64,000 nucleotides of DNA from Cepaea nemoralis (taxonomy: Eukaryota; Mollusca; Gastropoda; Stylommatophora; Helicidae), in assembly GCA_014155875.1 (NCBI GenBank), contig JACEFZ010004189.1:150001-214000 (forward strand), given 5' to 3'. Below the pieces are notes generated by a model, which searched no databases, had not been told where the DNA came from, and worked only from the letters and a program-made list of their open reading frames with translations. The position numbers were made by a program, and so were the translations under genes. Within the stretch, counting starts at the first letter, position 1. Every line of letters starts with the position of its first letter. Below, piece after piece: positions 1 through 10,600 of this stretch.

Positions 1-33
1 GCAGAAGTAACAAGCGATAAATAGCGTAATATA

Positions 34-104
34 CATAACATAAGATATACAATATAAGATATCCAACATAAGATATACACTATAAGATATCCAACAAAAG
101 ATAC
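34..104. repeat. Short AT-rich tandem repeat (~16 bp unit)
   Basis: About four diverged copies of a 15-16 bp unit built on ATAAGATAT follow one another. Alternate copies end in ACAAT or CCAAC. There is no coding potential. Confidence 0.6.
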
Positions 105-114
105 ATTTGACTGC

Positions 115-225
115 ACCTGGTACCATTAGAACTGGGACTTTCGATGGCTGTTGAATATGAGGATGGAGCACGTATAGAAATGTCTGGAGTTCAGCGATGT
201 CGGTTCTTGACTCAACTAAACGTTT
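115..225 (+). pseudogene. LINE-C 3' end relic (RNase H tail)
   Basis: This stretch aligns by eye with the C-terminal coding end of the LINE-C copies at 34680-34800 and 1697-1800. It shares the stretch that reads roughly as LLRMGTERLWECPEC in the better copies and ends in GTCGGTTCTTGACTCAACT. Only the last ~35 codons are present and they are frame-damaged. The ACTCAACT end resembles the short simple tail of the copy near 26800. Confidence 0.55.
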
Positions 226-369
226 AAGATACGCGATATAATATAAGCAATATACGTTGCAACATATCAACACAATTAACTGGGAAAGAATGCAGGTCAG
301 CAGTTCTCCTGGTCCACTAAATGTGTTGATAAATAGTACATATATTTGTCAATCCAGATGAGAAACTAG

Positions 370-1020
370 ATTTTAGGAGCTACATTACGCGCTCCAATCC
401 TGATGTATGGAAGCGGATCATGTACAATCAGCTGATAAAGGATGAATTATTTTGAAACTGCGAAGATGTGGTTTTACAGAAGAATGATGGGAACACCGTA
501 AGAGAAATGCAGATTTCGAAACTGAAATTAACTCACAATGAGAAATTAACCCACAATGAGAAATTAACTCACAATGAGAAATTAACTCACAATGAGAAAT
601 TAACTCACAATGAGAAATTAACTCACAATGAGAAATTAACTCACAATGAGAAATTAACTCACAATGAGAAATTAACTCACAATGAGAAATTAACTCACAA
701 TGAGAAATTAACTCACAATGAGAAATTAACTCACAATGAGAACCAGTTGCTCTCATCAGACGAAGACAGACCACAATGTGTGGGCATGTCAAGAAAAGAA
801 GAAACCTGGAGTCTGTCTTCACAACAGGTAATTTGGATTGGAGGAGAGCCGGGGGGAGACCAAGAGAGAAGATTCTGAACAATTTGACATCATGGCATGG
901 AGGGTTATCAATATCTGAAAATATTGGCAATAGACGAGAACGAAGGTTGTTACCAGGCACGGTCAGCAAGGTCATACGGTATAGACTATACGAAGAAGCA
1001 ATGGTGCATCACTGAAGCTA
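370..1020 (+). pseudogene. LINE-A (RTE-like) C-terminal region, decayed
   Basis: Translated in shifting frames, this encodes the region after the reverse transcriptase. It starts with a segment like LRAPILMYGSGSC, which matches VEPVLLYGSESW of the better LINE-A copy. AKMWFYRRMMGTP follows, then, after the minisatellite at 526-742, CGHVKKRRNLESVFTTGN and GGRPREKILNNLTSWHGG. These match the order GHVMRREALENIVTTGK and GRGRPRGVMLDGLRRWHGG in the element at 15818-19071. Several stops and frameshifts are present, so no product is expected. It is followed directly by a different fragment of the same family. Confidence 0.75.
526..742. repeat. 18-bp minisatellite inside a LINE-A relic
   Basis: Twelve copies of an 18-bp unit (GAAATTAACTCACAATGA and near-identical variants) run head to tail. 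One base (T to C) differs in the second copy, and the rest are essentially identical. Because 18 is a multiple of three, the array stays open on both strands (KLTHNE repeated on plus, SHCELI on minus). The flanks are LINE-A coding sequence, so the array arose by expansion of a short stretch inside the dead element. Confidence 0.92.
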
Positions 1021-1216
1021 GGTACAGAATTTAGTATCTACGAAGCATGATCACAGGGGATGACAGAATAGACAGAAATAAAAATCAGATGTTAAAAAGC
1101 AAGTGCACATAAAATGGAAACAACAAGCTGCCATAAATATCGATATTGAATTAAATCATCACCAGTCTATGAAGAGAAGTCTGTGACACGGATGTGCAAT
1201 GTCTCCAGATTTCTCT

Positions 1217-1242
1217 CCCCCCCCCCCCCCCCCCCCCCCCCC
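1217..1242 (+). repeat. Poly-C run (26 C)
   Basis: An uninterrupted run of 26 C lies inside the reverse transcriptase relic, just after the codons for the SPDF motif. Its exact length should be treated as uncertain because long homopolymers are error-prone in sequencing. Confidence 0.9.
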
Positions 1243-1354
1243 AATATAGTGACATTTCTGTGAGGAATTAAGAGGATGTGAGAGGAATCGCCTAAGAAGG
1301 ACACAACATCAATAATATTATGTATTCTGATATACAGTCTTGAGTGCAGACAAC

Positions 1355-1440
1355 GAACATGATATTCAACATTTAGAAGACAACGACCAGGATCTTGAAC
1401 ATTTCGTAGACAACGACCAAGATCTTTAACATTTCGTAGA
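1355..1440 (+). repeat. Local ~28-bp tandem repeat
   Basis: Three neighbouring copies share the core GACAACGACCA-GATCTT-AACATTT. They interrupt the LINE-A relic and probably arose by local slippage. Confidence 0.55.
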
Positions 1441-1667
1441 TGCGGTTATTGTACACAGTGAACAACAAGGATTATACTTAAAGAGTAAGAAGATAGAGAT
1501 TATGTTCGGCACTAAGAAGAAGGAAATACCATAATGTGATATACGGTTAAATGTGAAAACTCTTAAACAAGTAAATCGGTACAGTTATCTCGGAATAGTC
1601 ATAACATCTGATAGAAAGTGCTTAAAAGATATTTGAACAAAAAATCGTTATTGCAAAGGTGGGATTT

Positions 1668-2010
1668 TGCAAACTGGAAATGATTGATTGATTGATTTAG
1701 GAATCGACACCACAGCATTCGGGGCATTCCCATAGGCGCTCCGTCCCCATCCTCAGTAGCCAGCGAAGAGTTCCAACACCAATAGTACCAGTAGCAATCT
1801 GATTATATGTCCGTCTCGTCTTTCCTCTGAGCGTTGAGCGTCGTCCAGATCCCCTCGTCACTCCTCGCTGTCTCATTCTTGCCAGACCATGGTAATCCAA
1901 TTGCTCCTCCGAGCTGTACACGTGCTCCCACAAGGCCGCAACCACGTCTGCTTTGTCATGTATCAATACTCCACCAAGTTCTGCAGAGCCAGCCAATCTG
2001 CAAACTGGAA
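1668..2010 (-). mobile_element. 5'-truncated LINE-C insertion with 12-bp TSD
   Basis: The sequence TGCAAACTGGAA occurs at 1668-1679 and again at 1999-2010, flanking a segment that reads on the minus strand. The segment begins (low coordinate) with a TGATTGATTGATT simple tail at 1681-1695. It continues as the C-terminal end of a LINE polyprotein (1697-1996): AGSAELGGVLIHDKADVV, then RRTYNQIATGTIGVGTL, then RLWECPECC and a stop. The start of this stretch corresponds to the tail of an RNase H domain. The element is severely 5'-truncated, which is normal for target-primed reverse transcription. Confidence 0.9.
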
Positions 2011-2135
2011 TTCATACTGATTAAAAAAACAAACTGTCAGTTCCAATGAGAAAAAGAATGTTGACATGCTACATATAACCTGTGAATTAGATACAGGTGA
2101 AACATGGGGAATAGACAGACAATGTGAGAAACAAG

Positions 2136-2365
2136 AGGTGTATATTTCTCTCTTGTATATTTCCTTTTCCATTCTCACGTCAAACGCATGTGCTCAAGAC
2201 GTGGACACCGGGAAACATAATCCTTATGTGAGCAGCTTCTTCTGGCCAACCCATTGTGCATAATTCATTCAGAATGAATGCTTTGTTTAATTCTACCACA
2301 CCTGTTAATGTTTCTTTCATGCATTTGTAATAAAGCCATTGGAACGGATTTCACATGAACGTCCC
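2136..2365. other. Unassigned spacer
   Basis: No coding homology or RNA gene was recognised here. A small inverted repeat (ATTCATTC / GAATGAAT) sits near 2261-2280. Confidence 0.4.
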
Positions 2366-2370
2366 TAATA

Positions 2371-2746
2371 GTAACACTCTCTCGGAAGCCGACGTAGCGT
2401 GGCGGATAGATGCTGCATGTTTGTTGATAGTAACACTCTCTCGGAAGCTGCCGTTGCGTGAAGCGGAGATGCTGCATGTTTGTTGATAGTAACACTCTTG
2501 TGGTAGCTGCCATTGCGTGGGGCTTAGATGAGCATGTTTGTTGATAGTAACACTCTCTCGGAAGCTGCCGTTGCGTGAAGCGGAGATGCTACATGTTTGT
2601 TGATAGTAACACTCTCTCGGAAGCTGCCGTTGCGTGGAGCGTTGATGAGCATGTTTGTTGATAGTAACACTCTTGTGGAAGCCGCCGTAATTTGACGGAT
2701 AGCTCTTCCTGCCTGTTGATTGTAAGAGTCTCCCAGAAGCGGCAGT
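2371..2746. repeat. 59-bp minisatellite, left part
   Basis: About seven units of 58-59 bp start with GTAACACTCT at 2371, 2430, 2489, 2547, 2606, 2664 and, diverged, 2722. Each unit carries GGAAGC(T/C)GCCGT and GATGCTGCATGTTTGTTGAT. Stop-free stretches on the minus strand are a by-product of the repeat. The array is cut at 2751 by the LTR retrotransposon and resumes on its far side at 7419. Confidence 0.88.
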
Positions 2747-2751
2747 AGCGT

Positions 2752-3910
2752 TGTGACGGGATGAGTCTAGATCACTATGCAAACACCACCACTACTGCGT
2801 TAGAGGAATTACTATTTACATTCTGGATTCAGTAGGCAGCTAAATTACTAATAATGACGTCATATTGGCGACGCAGACATTTGCTGCACTAAAACTACAC
2901 ACTGTACTATTGGGGACAGCACATTTCCACGTCATCATCAAATGATGTCACAAGGGAAATCCCCTGTCTTCAACCCTTATTAATATCAAGTCTAATGACT
3001 GGGAATATAGGTCCGTCACTCCCTAGCAACGGGAATACGCGATATGCTATTAGTACGGCTGCACCGGAAATTGTGACTAACAACTTCCGGCCGGTTCACA
3101 ACGACCATAGCTGCTGTGCCAAGCAGACCTTACATGAAGTGGGCTGCCAAATCCAACTCCATCTTTGGTAGATTATACCAAAACCTATCTTAATTGCTGC
3201 AATAAGACTGGGGGAGCCTCGCTGCTGATACTGCTGACACCTAACCGGTCCGGTTACCGAAACTTTGAGCCACCAACTAGTGGAGACGGAACCTGGAATC
3301 CGGAGGAGCATCGTACACCTGTCGAATGCCAGGGTCGACTCCAAGACATAATACAACCGAAAGCCAGCACTTTTCCTAAACGAGATCAGATTATCTCAGG
3401 TGACTCTGTGTCTACATGTGTTCTGAGTGTGTCACTGTCTGGATGGTGTGAATGATGACATGCTATCTGTCTAAGCATCAGAAAACTATTTTATTTTTGT
3501 ACCTGTAACATAAATGTAACTATCATAGTTCACCAGTTGAACCACAATTTTCATTTTCTCTTTTATTATTAAAGAGTATTATTGTTTTATACTTTCACCA
3601 ACGTACTCCACTCGTGATCATTTTGAACGCAAGGTGTGCGCGTGAGTGCGTGAAAGTATTTAAAACAGGGGGCTCCATCAATTGACGAAGGATCACCGAC
3701 AGATAAACTAGGCATTCGTGTTAGGGCTTCCTACATACACGAGTGTTCTTCACCTTCTGCCTTTGTCTACCAAGTGAATCCCAGTCTCTTCTATCGGGAC
3801 CATCCCTTTAGACATTCTTGTAACGAGCCATAATTTCTAGAGACTGTCGGCAAACTCTTGGATAGGGATTTCTGTCTATTTCAATAGAAACACCCTAACG
3901 GTCGGTGACA
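2752..3910 (+). repeat. 5' LTR (1159 bp)
   Basis: It begins TGTGACGGGATG and ends CGGTCGGTGACA. A direct copy lies at 6253-7413. A TATA-like TATTTAAAA lies at 3657-3665, and an ATTAAA poly(A)-signal variant at 3568-3573. The 96-codon open stretch at 3165-3455 is repeated in the other LTR and has no recognisable domain, so I do not call it a gene. Confidence 0.95.
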
Positions 3911-3914
3911 ACTG

Positions 3915-3932
3915 TGGTCTCGGTCCGGGATC
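3915..3932 (+). promoter_or_regulatory. Candidate primer binding site
   Basis: TGGTCTCGGTCCGGGATC lies four bases after the 5' LTR. It starts with TGG, as expected for pairing with the CCA end of a tRNA, and its complement looks like a tRNA 3' end. I cannot name the tRNA with confidence. Confidence 0.6.
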
Positions 3933-4231
3933 TACCCAGCTAATTAGAAATATTTCTAATAAATTGTGTTACTTGGTACAAAAAATTTTTTTTCTCATCT
4001 CAGTAAAGGGTAGAGTAGTTTAGGAAACTCTGTAATTAGTTGTTTCCATTCGATTGAGAGAGTGAAAGTGTGTTTTGTATCATTGTTTGTACTAACCATT
4101 TTTGTGTATGTACTAATAAGATTTGTAAATTATTGCAATTGTATTAGTATAACTTGAATTGGGAAGTAGTATAATATTGATATAGAAATTGTAGTCCACT
4201 GATCACTCACCCTCTCAGTCAAAACTCAGTC

Positions 4232-5839
4232 ATGAGTTCATCAGCAGATTTGCACGCAGCAGCGGTAGCTATGGGGTTATCGGAGCCCGAAGCAGCCAAA
4301 TATGTCCATGATATGGAGAGGGAGTTAAGGAAAGAAGACAGGGAAGATAAAATACGTAGGCATGAACTCGAGCTTAAGAAACTGGAAGCAGAGACAGAGC
4401 TTAAGAAAATCGAGGCCGAGGCTGAGAAAGAACTTAGGCAGTTACAGGAAAACGAAAAAATCCGACAGCATGAGTTTAGGATGAAAGAGCTAGAAAACCA
4501 AGCTCTATCAGCAACCTGTTCTAACGCCAGCTCTCCGGCACCAAGCATTGAAACCCAGCTACATTCGACTTCTCATGTGGGTCCTATGAGTTTTCCTTTG
4601 ATGCCGTTCGAGGAAAATCAGGAACAATTGGATAGTTACCTTCAGAAATTCGAGAAATTAGCTGAGTCATTTGGGTTGGCTAGGGAACACTGGAACTTGA
4701 AGCTTTCTCAGGCACTGAGGGGACAAGCGTATGTAGTCTTTCAGGGACTACCTCCAGGCCATGAACACTCTTATGAAAGTTTGAAATCGGCTTTATTGAA
4801 GAGATATGAGTTAACCTCAGCTGCTTATCAGCGGAAATTCCGAACCGCAAGACGTCTGAGGGGTGAGTCATTCTCACAATTGTCCGCTCGTCTGCAGAGT
4901 TATCTCTGTAAATGGGAGACATTGGGAGAGTATGAACACTCCTATGCGGGCTTGCGGGAGATGGTTTTGTGTGAGCAGCTGAGGAACTGTATGTCGAAGC
5001 CGATGGAAACTTTCATCATTGAACAAGGGGCACAAACACTGGGGGAAATGATAGTCTTGGCTGAAAGATACTTGACTGCCCATGGGGACTCGGTCCCAAC
5101 ACAACCTCCCCAACCTCAACAGAACCCACCTCCAAACAATCAGGGACAAACCGTTAGCAATATACCAGCAGACCAGAGGCAACCTCAGCAGCAGCATAAC
5201 AAACAACAAACCACATCTGGGGCTAGAAAACCATACTGCACGAATTGTCATAATAATTCCCACAGTACGGCAGACTGCAAGCGCAGAACAAAACCCCAGA
5301 TTGCGGCTTGTTTCTCGGTAGGGAAGAAAACCACTACACTACCACCGCCTCCCGAAATGAGAGGACATCGAGTGGTAGAGAAGATCAATGTCAATGGACA
5401 GTTGGTCGAGTGTCTCCATGATACGGGTTTAACGTATGATGCCATAATAGCATCACACTTAGTAAAACCTGGTCAGTTGACGCAAAACATGGTTGAAGTT
5501 ATGGGTGCGACAAGAAGTTCGCCTACCCTAACTTTACCAATAGCCCAAGTGTTAGTTAACTCTAGATTTGTAAAGGGAACTATATCGGCAGCAGTGATGA
5601 CTGATCCTATCTATGACATAATACTGGGAAGTAAATATGTTTATTTAGGGGAACCATCCACTCCCATGATAGTAGGCAGTGCACTGACCCATATCCCAAC
5701 TCTAACACCTGGCTGTAACCAACTTCCTAGTGCTAGGAAGACTCCCCAGAGAGGAAAATTTTCTTCCTCTAAACGTTCGCTAGCGGTAGGGGACAAAGTG
5801 TTACTCTTAAGATCTAGTGGGACTAATAAGGAGACCTGA
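4232..5839 (+). CDS. Gag-protease polyprotein of the LTR element
   Basis: The 535-residue frame starts at ATG 4232, the first ATG of a long open frame after the leader. Residues ~28-90 are highly charged (K, E, R) and heptad-like, predicting a coiled coil. Residues ~110-285 resemble the retrotransposon gag/SCAN-like capsid fold (FEKLAESFGLAREHW, LLKRYELTSAAYQRKF). A CCHC zinc knuckle, C-TN-C-HNNS-H-STAD-C, lies near residues 334-347. Residues ~370-470 look like a retropepsin, with the active-site triplet DTG in LHDTGLTYD and the later hydrophobic-ILG turn (DIILGSKYV). The last ~25 residues (VGDKVLLL) are already integrase C-terminal sequence, so an internal deletion has joined protease to the integrase tail. 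The frame then stops at TGA 5837-5839. Confidence 0.88.
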   Translation: MSSSADLHAAAVAMGLSEPEAAKYVHDMERELRKEDREDKIRRHELELKKLEAETELKKIEAEAEKELRQLQENEKIRQHEFRMKELENQALSATCSNASSPAPSIETQLHSTSHVGPMSFPLMPFEENQEQLDSYLQKFEKLAESFGLAREHWNLKLSQALRGQAYVVFQGLPPGHEHSYESLKSALLKRYELTSAAYQRKFRTARRLRGESFSQLSARLQSYLCKWETLGEYEHSYAGLREMVLCEQLRNCMSKPMETFIIEQGAQTLGEMIVLAERYLTAHGDSVPTQPPQPQQNPPPNNQGQTVSNIPADQRQPQQQHNKQQTTSGARKPYCTNCHNNSHSTADCKRRTKPQIAACFSVGKKTTTLPPPPEMRGHRVVEKINVNGQLVECLHDTGLTYDAIIASHLVKPGQLTQNMVEVMGATRSSPTLTLPIAQVLVNSRFVKGTISAAVMTDPIYDIILGSKYVYLGEPSTPMIVGSALTHIPTLTPGCNQLPSARKTPQRGKFSSSKRSLAVGDKVLLLRSSGTNKET

Positions 5840-6170
5840 GTGGCAAGGACCATTCCCCATAATGGAGAAAGTGTCCAACACCAAATATAAAATCTTCATG
5901 AAAGGTAAGATGAAAATCTACCACATTAAATTGCTCCGCAAATATTATGACAGAGCAAAAGAACGACCAGTACATCTGGTAGCTCTAAATGTTGTTCAGA
6001 AAGTAGGGAGGAGGGAAGAACCTCTTAGCTTTCCATACCCACCTCTGACTGGATCCTCACTAAACTTATCTGGAGAAACGCCAGGTCATACCAAAGTACC
6101 AAGCCAGCCCCGGAGTCGAAAGAAGTCTAATAGATCCTTCTCTAGAGGGGAACAATTGGTTCAGATATAA
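5760..6170 (+). pseudogene. Integrase C-terminal (GPY/F-like) remnant
   Basis: From about 5785 the gag-protease frame encodes LAVGDKVLLL, typical of the region just before the GPY/F module of Ty3/gypsy integrases. After TGA 5837 the homology continues in another frame (5817-6170) with EWQGPFPIMEKVSNTKYKI and KMKIYHIKLLRKYYDR, so a frameshift splits the tail. The catalytic core, RNase H and RT are missing. About 120 further codons after the module are hydrophilic with no recognised domain. Confidence 0.75.
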
Positions 6171-6240
6171 ACTATGGTGAGAATGCATAGTCGATCTAGG
6201 CTCATCCACCCTAAAAGTTCGCTGAGCCGTACTTTTCTCT

Positions 6241-6252
6241 AGGGGTGGCATA
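6241..6252 (+). promoter_or_regulatory. Candidate polypurine tract
   Basis: AGGGGTGG at 6241-6248 lies four bases before the 3' LTR, where plus-strand priming would be expected. It is short and imperfect. Confidence 0.45.
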
Positions 6253-7413
6253 TGTGACGGGATGAGTCTAGATCACTATGCAAACACCACCACTACTAGC
6301 GTTAGTGGAATTACTATTTACATTCTGGATTCAGTAGGCAGCTAAATTACTAATAATGACGTCATATTGGCGACGCAGACATTTGCTGCACTAAAACTAC
6401 ACACTGTACTATTGGGGACAGCACATTTCCACGTCATCATCAAATGATGTCACAAGGGAAATCCCCTGTCTTCAACCCTTATTAATATCAAGTCTAATGA
6501 CTGGGAATATAGGTCCGTCACTCCCTAGCAACGGGAATACAGCGATATGCTATTAGTACGGCTGCACCGGAAATTGTGACTAACAACTTCCGGCCGGTTC
6601 ACAACGACCATAGCTGCTGTGCCAAGCAGACCTTACATGAAGTGGGCTGCCAAATCCAACTCCATCTTTGGTAGATTATACCAAAACCTATCTTAATTGC
6701 TGCAATAAGACTGGGGGAGCCTCGCTGCTGATACTGCTGACACCTAACCGGTCCGGTTACCGAAACTTTGAGCCACCAACTAGTGGAGACGGAACCTGGA
6801 ATCCGGAGGAGCATCGTACACCTGTCGAATGCCAGGGTCGACTCCAAGACATAATACAAACGAAAGCCAGCACTACTCCTAAACGAGATCAGATTATCTC
6901 AGGTGACTCTGTGTCTACATGTGTTCTGAGTGTGTCACTGTCTGGATGGTGTGAATGATGACATGCTATCTGTCTAAGCATCAGAAAACTATTTTATTTT
7001 TGTACCTGTAACATAAATGTAACTATCATAGTTCACCAGTTGAACCACAATTTTCATTTTCTCTTTTATTATTAAAGAGTATTATTGTTTTATACTTTCA
7101 CCAACGTACTCCACTCGTGATCATTTTGAACGCAAGGTGTGCGCGTGAGTGCGTGAAAGTATTTAAAACAGGGGGCTCCATCAATTGACGAAGGATCACC
7201 GACAGATAAACTAGGCATTCGTGTTAGGGCTTCCTACATACACGAGTGTTCTTCACCTTCTGCCTTTGTCTACCAAGTGAATCCCAGTCTCTTCTATCGG
7301 GACCATCCCTTTAGACATTCTTGTAACGAGCCATAATTTCTAGAGACTGTCGGCAAACTCTTGGATAGGGATTTCTGTCTATTTCAATAGAAACACCCTA
7401 ACGGTCGGTGACA
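6253..7413 (+). repeat. 3' LTR (1161 bp)
   Basis: This is a direct copy of 2752-3910 with the same TGTGACGG and GGTGACA ends. Differences seen are one-base insertions in ACTACTAGCG and GAATACAGCG, GTGG for GAGG near the start, AAACG for AACCG, and ACTACTCC for ACTTTTCC. Confidence 0.95.
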
Positions 7414-7418
7414 AGCGT

Positions 7419-7500
7419 GACGGGTAGATGTTGCATGTTTGTTGATAGTAACACTGTCTCATAAGCCGCCGTGGTGTAGAGGGTAGATGTTACATGCCGA
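7419..7500. repeat. 59-bp minisatellite, right part
   Basis: GACGGGTAGATGTTGCATG, then GTTGATAGTAACACTGTCTC and a second partial unit continue the array interrupted at 2751. This confirms that the LTR element landed inside the minisatellite. Confidence 0.85.
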
Positions 7501-7629
7501 CACGGCGGTCAAAGGTTCGATCTGTATGGAGACGGATTCACATGTAACAAACCTACCTGGTCCCCCAGCTCTGCCCAGCCTAAACTGGCTACCAGGAAAT
7601 GTCTTGGAAGTAAACGCGGCCGCTGCGAG
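7501..7629. other. Spacer between two minisatellites, with a flanking repeat
   Basis: No gene was found. Bases 7576-7614 (CAGCCTAAACTGGCTACCAG and onward to GGAAGTAAA) resemble 11429-11467 on the far side of the next array, with roughly three quarters of positions identical. GGTTCGATC near 7514 looks like an isolated B-box but has no A-box partner at the right distance. Confidence 0.5.
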
Positions 7630-10600
7630 GCTAACAACATCACCCACTGAATGTCCATTGGTTCACACACATATGGCTCTAACACCATGCTAACAACATC
7701 ACCCACTTAATGTCCATTGGTTCACACACATATGGCTCTAACACCATGCTAACAACATCACCCACTGAATGTCCATTGGTCCACACACATATGGCTCTAA
7801 CACCATGCTAACAACATCCCCCACTGAATGTCCATTGGTTCACGCACATATGGTTCTAACACCATGCCATCAACATCCCCCACTGAATGTCCATTGGTCC
7901 ACGCACATATGGTTCTAACACCATGCTAACAACACCCCCCCCCCCACTGAATGTCCATTGGTCCACGCACATATGGTTCTAACACCATGCTAACAACATC
8001 ACTCACTGAATGTCCATTGGTCCACACACATATGGCTCTAACACCATGCTAACAACATTCCCCCCCCCCACTGAATGTCCATTGGTCCACGCACATATGG
8101 CTCTAACACCATGCTAACAACATTCCCCCCCCCCCCACTGAATGTCCATTGGTCCACGCACATATGGCTCTAACACCATGCTAACAACATCACCCACTGA
8201 ATGTCCATTGGCTCACACACATATGGCTCTAACACCATGCTAACAACATCTCCCCCCCCCCCCACTGAATGTCCATTGGTCCACGCACATATGGCTCTAA
8301 CACCATGCTAACAACATCCCCCCCCCCACTGAATGTCCATTGCTCCACGCACATATGGCTCTAACACCATGCTAACAACATTCCCCCCCCCCACTGAATG
8401 TCCATTGGTCTACGCACATATGGCTCTAACACCATGCTAACAACATCCCCCCCCCCCCACTGAATGTCCATTGGTCCACGCACATATGGCTCTAACACCA
8501 TGCTAACAACATCACCCACTGAATGTCCATTGGTCCACGCACATATGGCTCTAACACCATGCTAACAACATCCGCCCCCCCCACTGAATGTCCATTGGTC
8601 CACGCACATATGGCTCTAACACCATGCTAACAACATCCCCCCCCCCCACTGAATGTCCATTGGTCCACGCACATATGGCTCTAACACCATGCTAACAACA
8701 TCACCCACTGAATGTCCATTGGTCCACGCACATATGGCTCTAACACCATGCTAACAACATCCGCCCCCCCCCCACTGAATGTCCATTGGTCCACGCACAT
8801 ATGGCTCTAACACCATGTTAACAACATCCCCCCCCCCCCACTGAATGTCCATTGGTCCACGCACATATGGCTCTAACACCATGCTAACAACATCCGCCCC
8901 CCCCCCCCACTGAATGTCCATTGGTCCACGCACATATGGCTCTAACACCATGCTAACAACATCCCCCCCCCCCACTGAATGTCCATTGGTCCACTCACAT
9001 ATGGCTCTAACACCATGCTAACAACATCACCCACTGAATGTCCATTGGTCCACGCACATATGGCTCTAAGACCATGCTAACAACACCCCCCCCACTGAAT
9101 GTCCATTGGTTCACACACATATGGCTCTAACACCATGCCAACAACACCCCCCCCCCACTGAATGTCCATTGGTTCACACACATATGGCTCTAACACCATG
9201 CCAACAACATCCCCCCCCCCACTGAATGTCCATTGGTTCACACACATATGGCTCTAACACCATGCCAACAACACCCCCCCCCCCCACTGAATGTCCATTG
9301 GTTCACACACATATGGCTCTAACACCATGCCAACAACACCCCCCCCCCCACTGAATGTCCATTGGTTCACACACATATGGCTCTAACACCATGCTAACAA
9401 CATCCCCCCCCCCCCAACTGAATGTCCATTGGTCCACGCACATATGGCTCTATCACCATGCTAACAACACCCCCCCCCCCCCCACTGAATGTCCATTGGT
9501 CCAGGCACATATGGCTCTAACACCATGCTAACAACATCCGCCCCCCCCACTGAATGTCCATTGGTCCAAGCACATATGGCTCTAACATCATGCTAACAAC
9601 ACCCCCCCCCCTCCACTGAATGTCCATTGGTCCACTCACATATGGCTCTAACACCATGCTAACAACATCACCCACTGAATGTCCATTGGTCCACGCACAT
9701 ATGGCTCTAAGACCATGCCAACAACATCCCCCCCCCCACTGAATGTCCATTGGTTCACACACATATGGCTCTAACACCATGCCAACAACACCCCCCCCCC
9801 ACTGAATGTCCATTGGTTCACACACATATGGCTCTAACACCATGCCAACAACACCCCCCCCCACTGAATGTCCATTGGTTCACACACATATGGCTCTAAC
9901 ACCATGCTAACAACATCCCCCCCCCCAAATGAATGTCCATTGGTCCACGCACATATGGCTCTAACACCATGCTAACAACATCCCCCCCCCCACTGAATGT
10001 CCATTGGTCCAGGCACATATGGCTCTAACACCATGCTAACAACATCCGCCCCCCCCCCCCCCCACTGAATGTCCATTGGTCCAAGCACATATGGCTCTAA
10101 CACCATGCTAACAACACCCCCCCCCTCCACTGAATGTCCATTGGTCCACTCACATATGGCTCTAACACCATGCTAACAACATCACTCACTGAATGTCCAT
10201 TGGTCCACGCACATATGGCTCTAAGACCATGCTAACAACACCCCCCCCCCCCCCACTGAATGTCCATTGGTTCACACACATATGGCTCTAACACCATGCC
10301 AACAACACCCCCCCCCCCCACTGAATGTCCATTGGTTCACACACATATGGCTCTAACACCATGCCAACAACATCCCCCCCACTGAATGTCCATTGGTTCA
10401 CACACATATGGCTCTAACACCATGCCAACAACACCCCCCCCCCACTGAATGTCCATTGGTTCACACACATATGGCTCTAACACCATGCCAACAACACCCC
10501 CCCCCCCACTGAATGTCCATTGGTTCACACACATATGGCTCTAACACCATGCTAACAACATCCCCCCCCCCCCAACTGAATGTCCATTGGTCCACGCACA

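Larger units (their letters stand above)
1060..2135 (+). pseudogene. LINE-A reverse transcriptase relic, interrupted
   Basis: The translated pieces follow the LINE-A reverse transcriptase in order: a segment like KWKQQAAINIDIELNHHQS, then HGCAMSPDFS before the active-site region, NINNIMYSD at the YADD position, then LKQVNRYSYLGIVITSD and the thumb. The reading frame is broken many times. A 26-base C run (1217-1242) replaces part of the palm. Between 1680 and 1998 a LINE-C 3' end has been inserted. Homology resumes after it (2011-2135: RKRMLTCYI and onward), so the two halves belong to one ancestral copy. Confidence 0.75.
2747..7418 (+). mobile_element. LTR retrotransposon (Ty3/gypsy-like), internally deleted, with TSD
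   Basis: The element spans 2752-7413 (4662 bp) and is flanked by a 5-bp duplication, AGCGT, at 2747-2751 and 7414-7418. It has long terminal repeats with TG...CA ends, a candidate primer site, a gag-protease reading frame, the C-terminal (GPY/F-type) end of an integrase, and a candidate polypurine stretch. Reverse transcriptase, RNase H and the catalytic part of integrase are absent. The two LTRs differ, as read by eye, by about four substitutions and two single-base indels over 1.16 kb, which points to a recent insertion. The Ty3/gypsy assignment rests on gene order and on the GPY/F-like tail following pol. It is probable, not proven. Confidence 0.92.

Noticed and set aside
418..975. 185-codon minus-strand protein with SHCELI repeats
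   Set aside because: It is the antisense of the 18-bp array and of a dead LINE; the open frame is explained by the 18-bp period.
3165..3455. 96-codon frame in the LTR, repeated at 6668-6958
   Set aside because: It is duplicated only because the LTR is duplicated. No domain or codon signal supports a gene.
8751..10534. Minus-strand glycine-rich repeat proteins (PMDIQWGGG type)
   Set aside because: They arise from the G tracts of the minisatellite and depend on exact homopolymer length.
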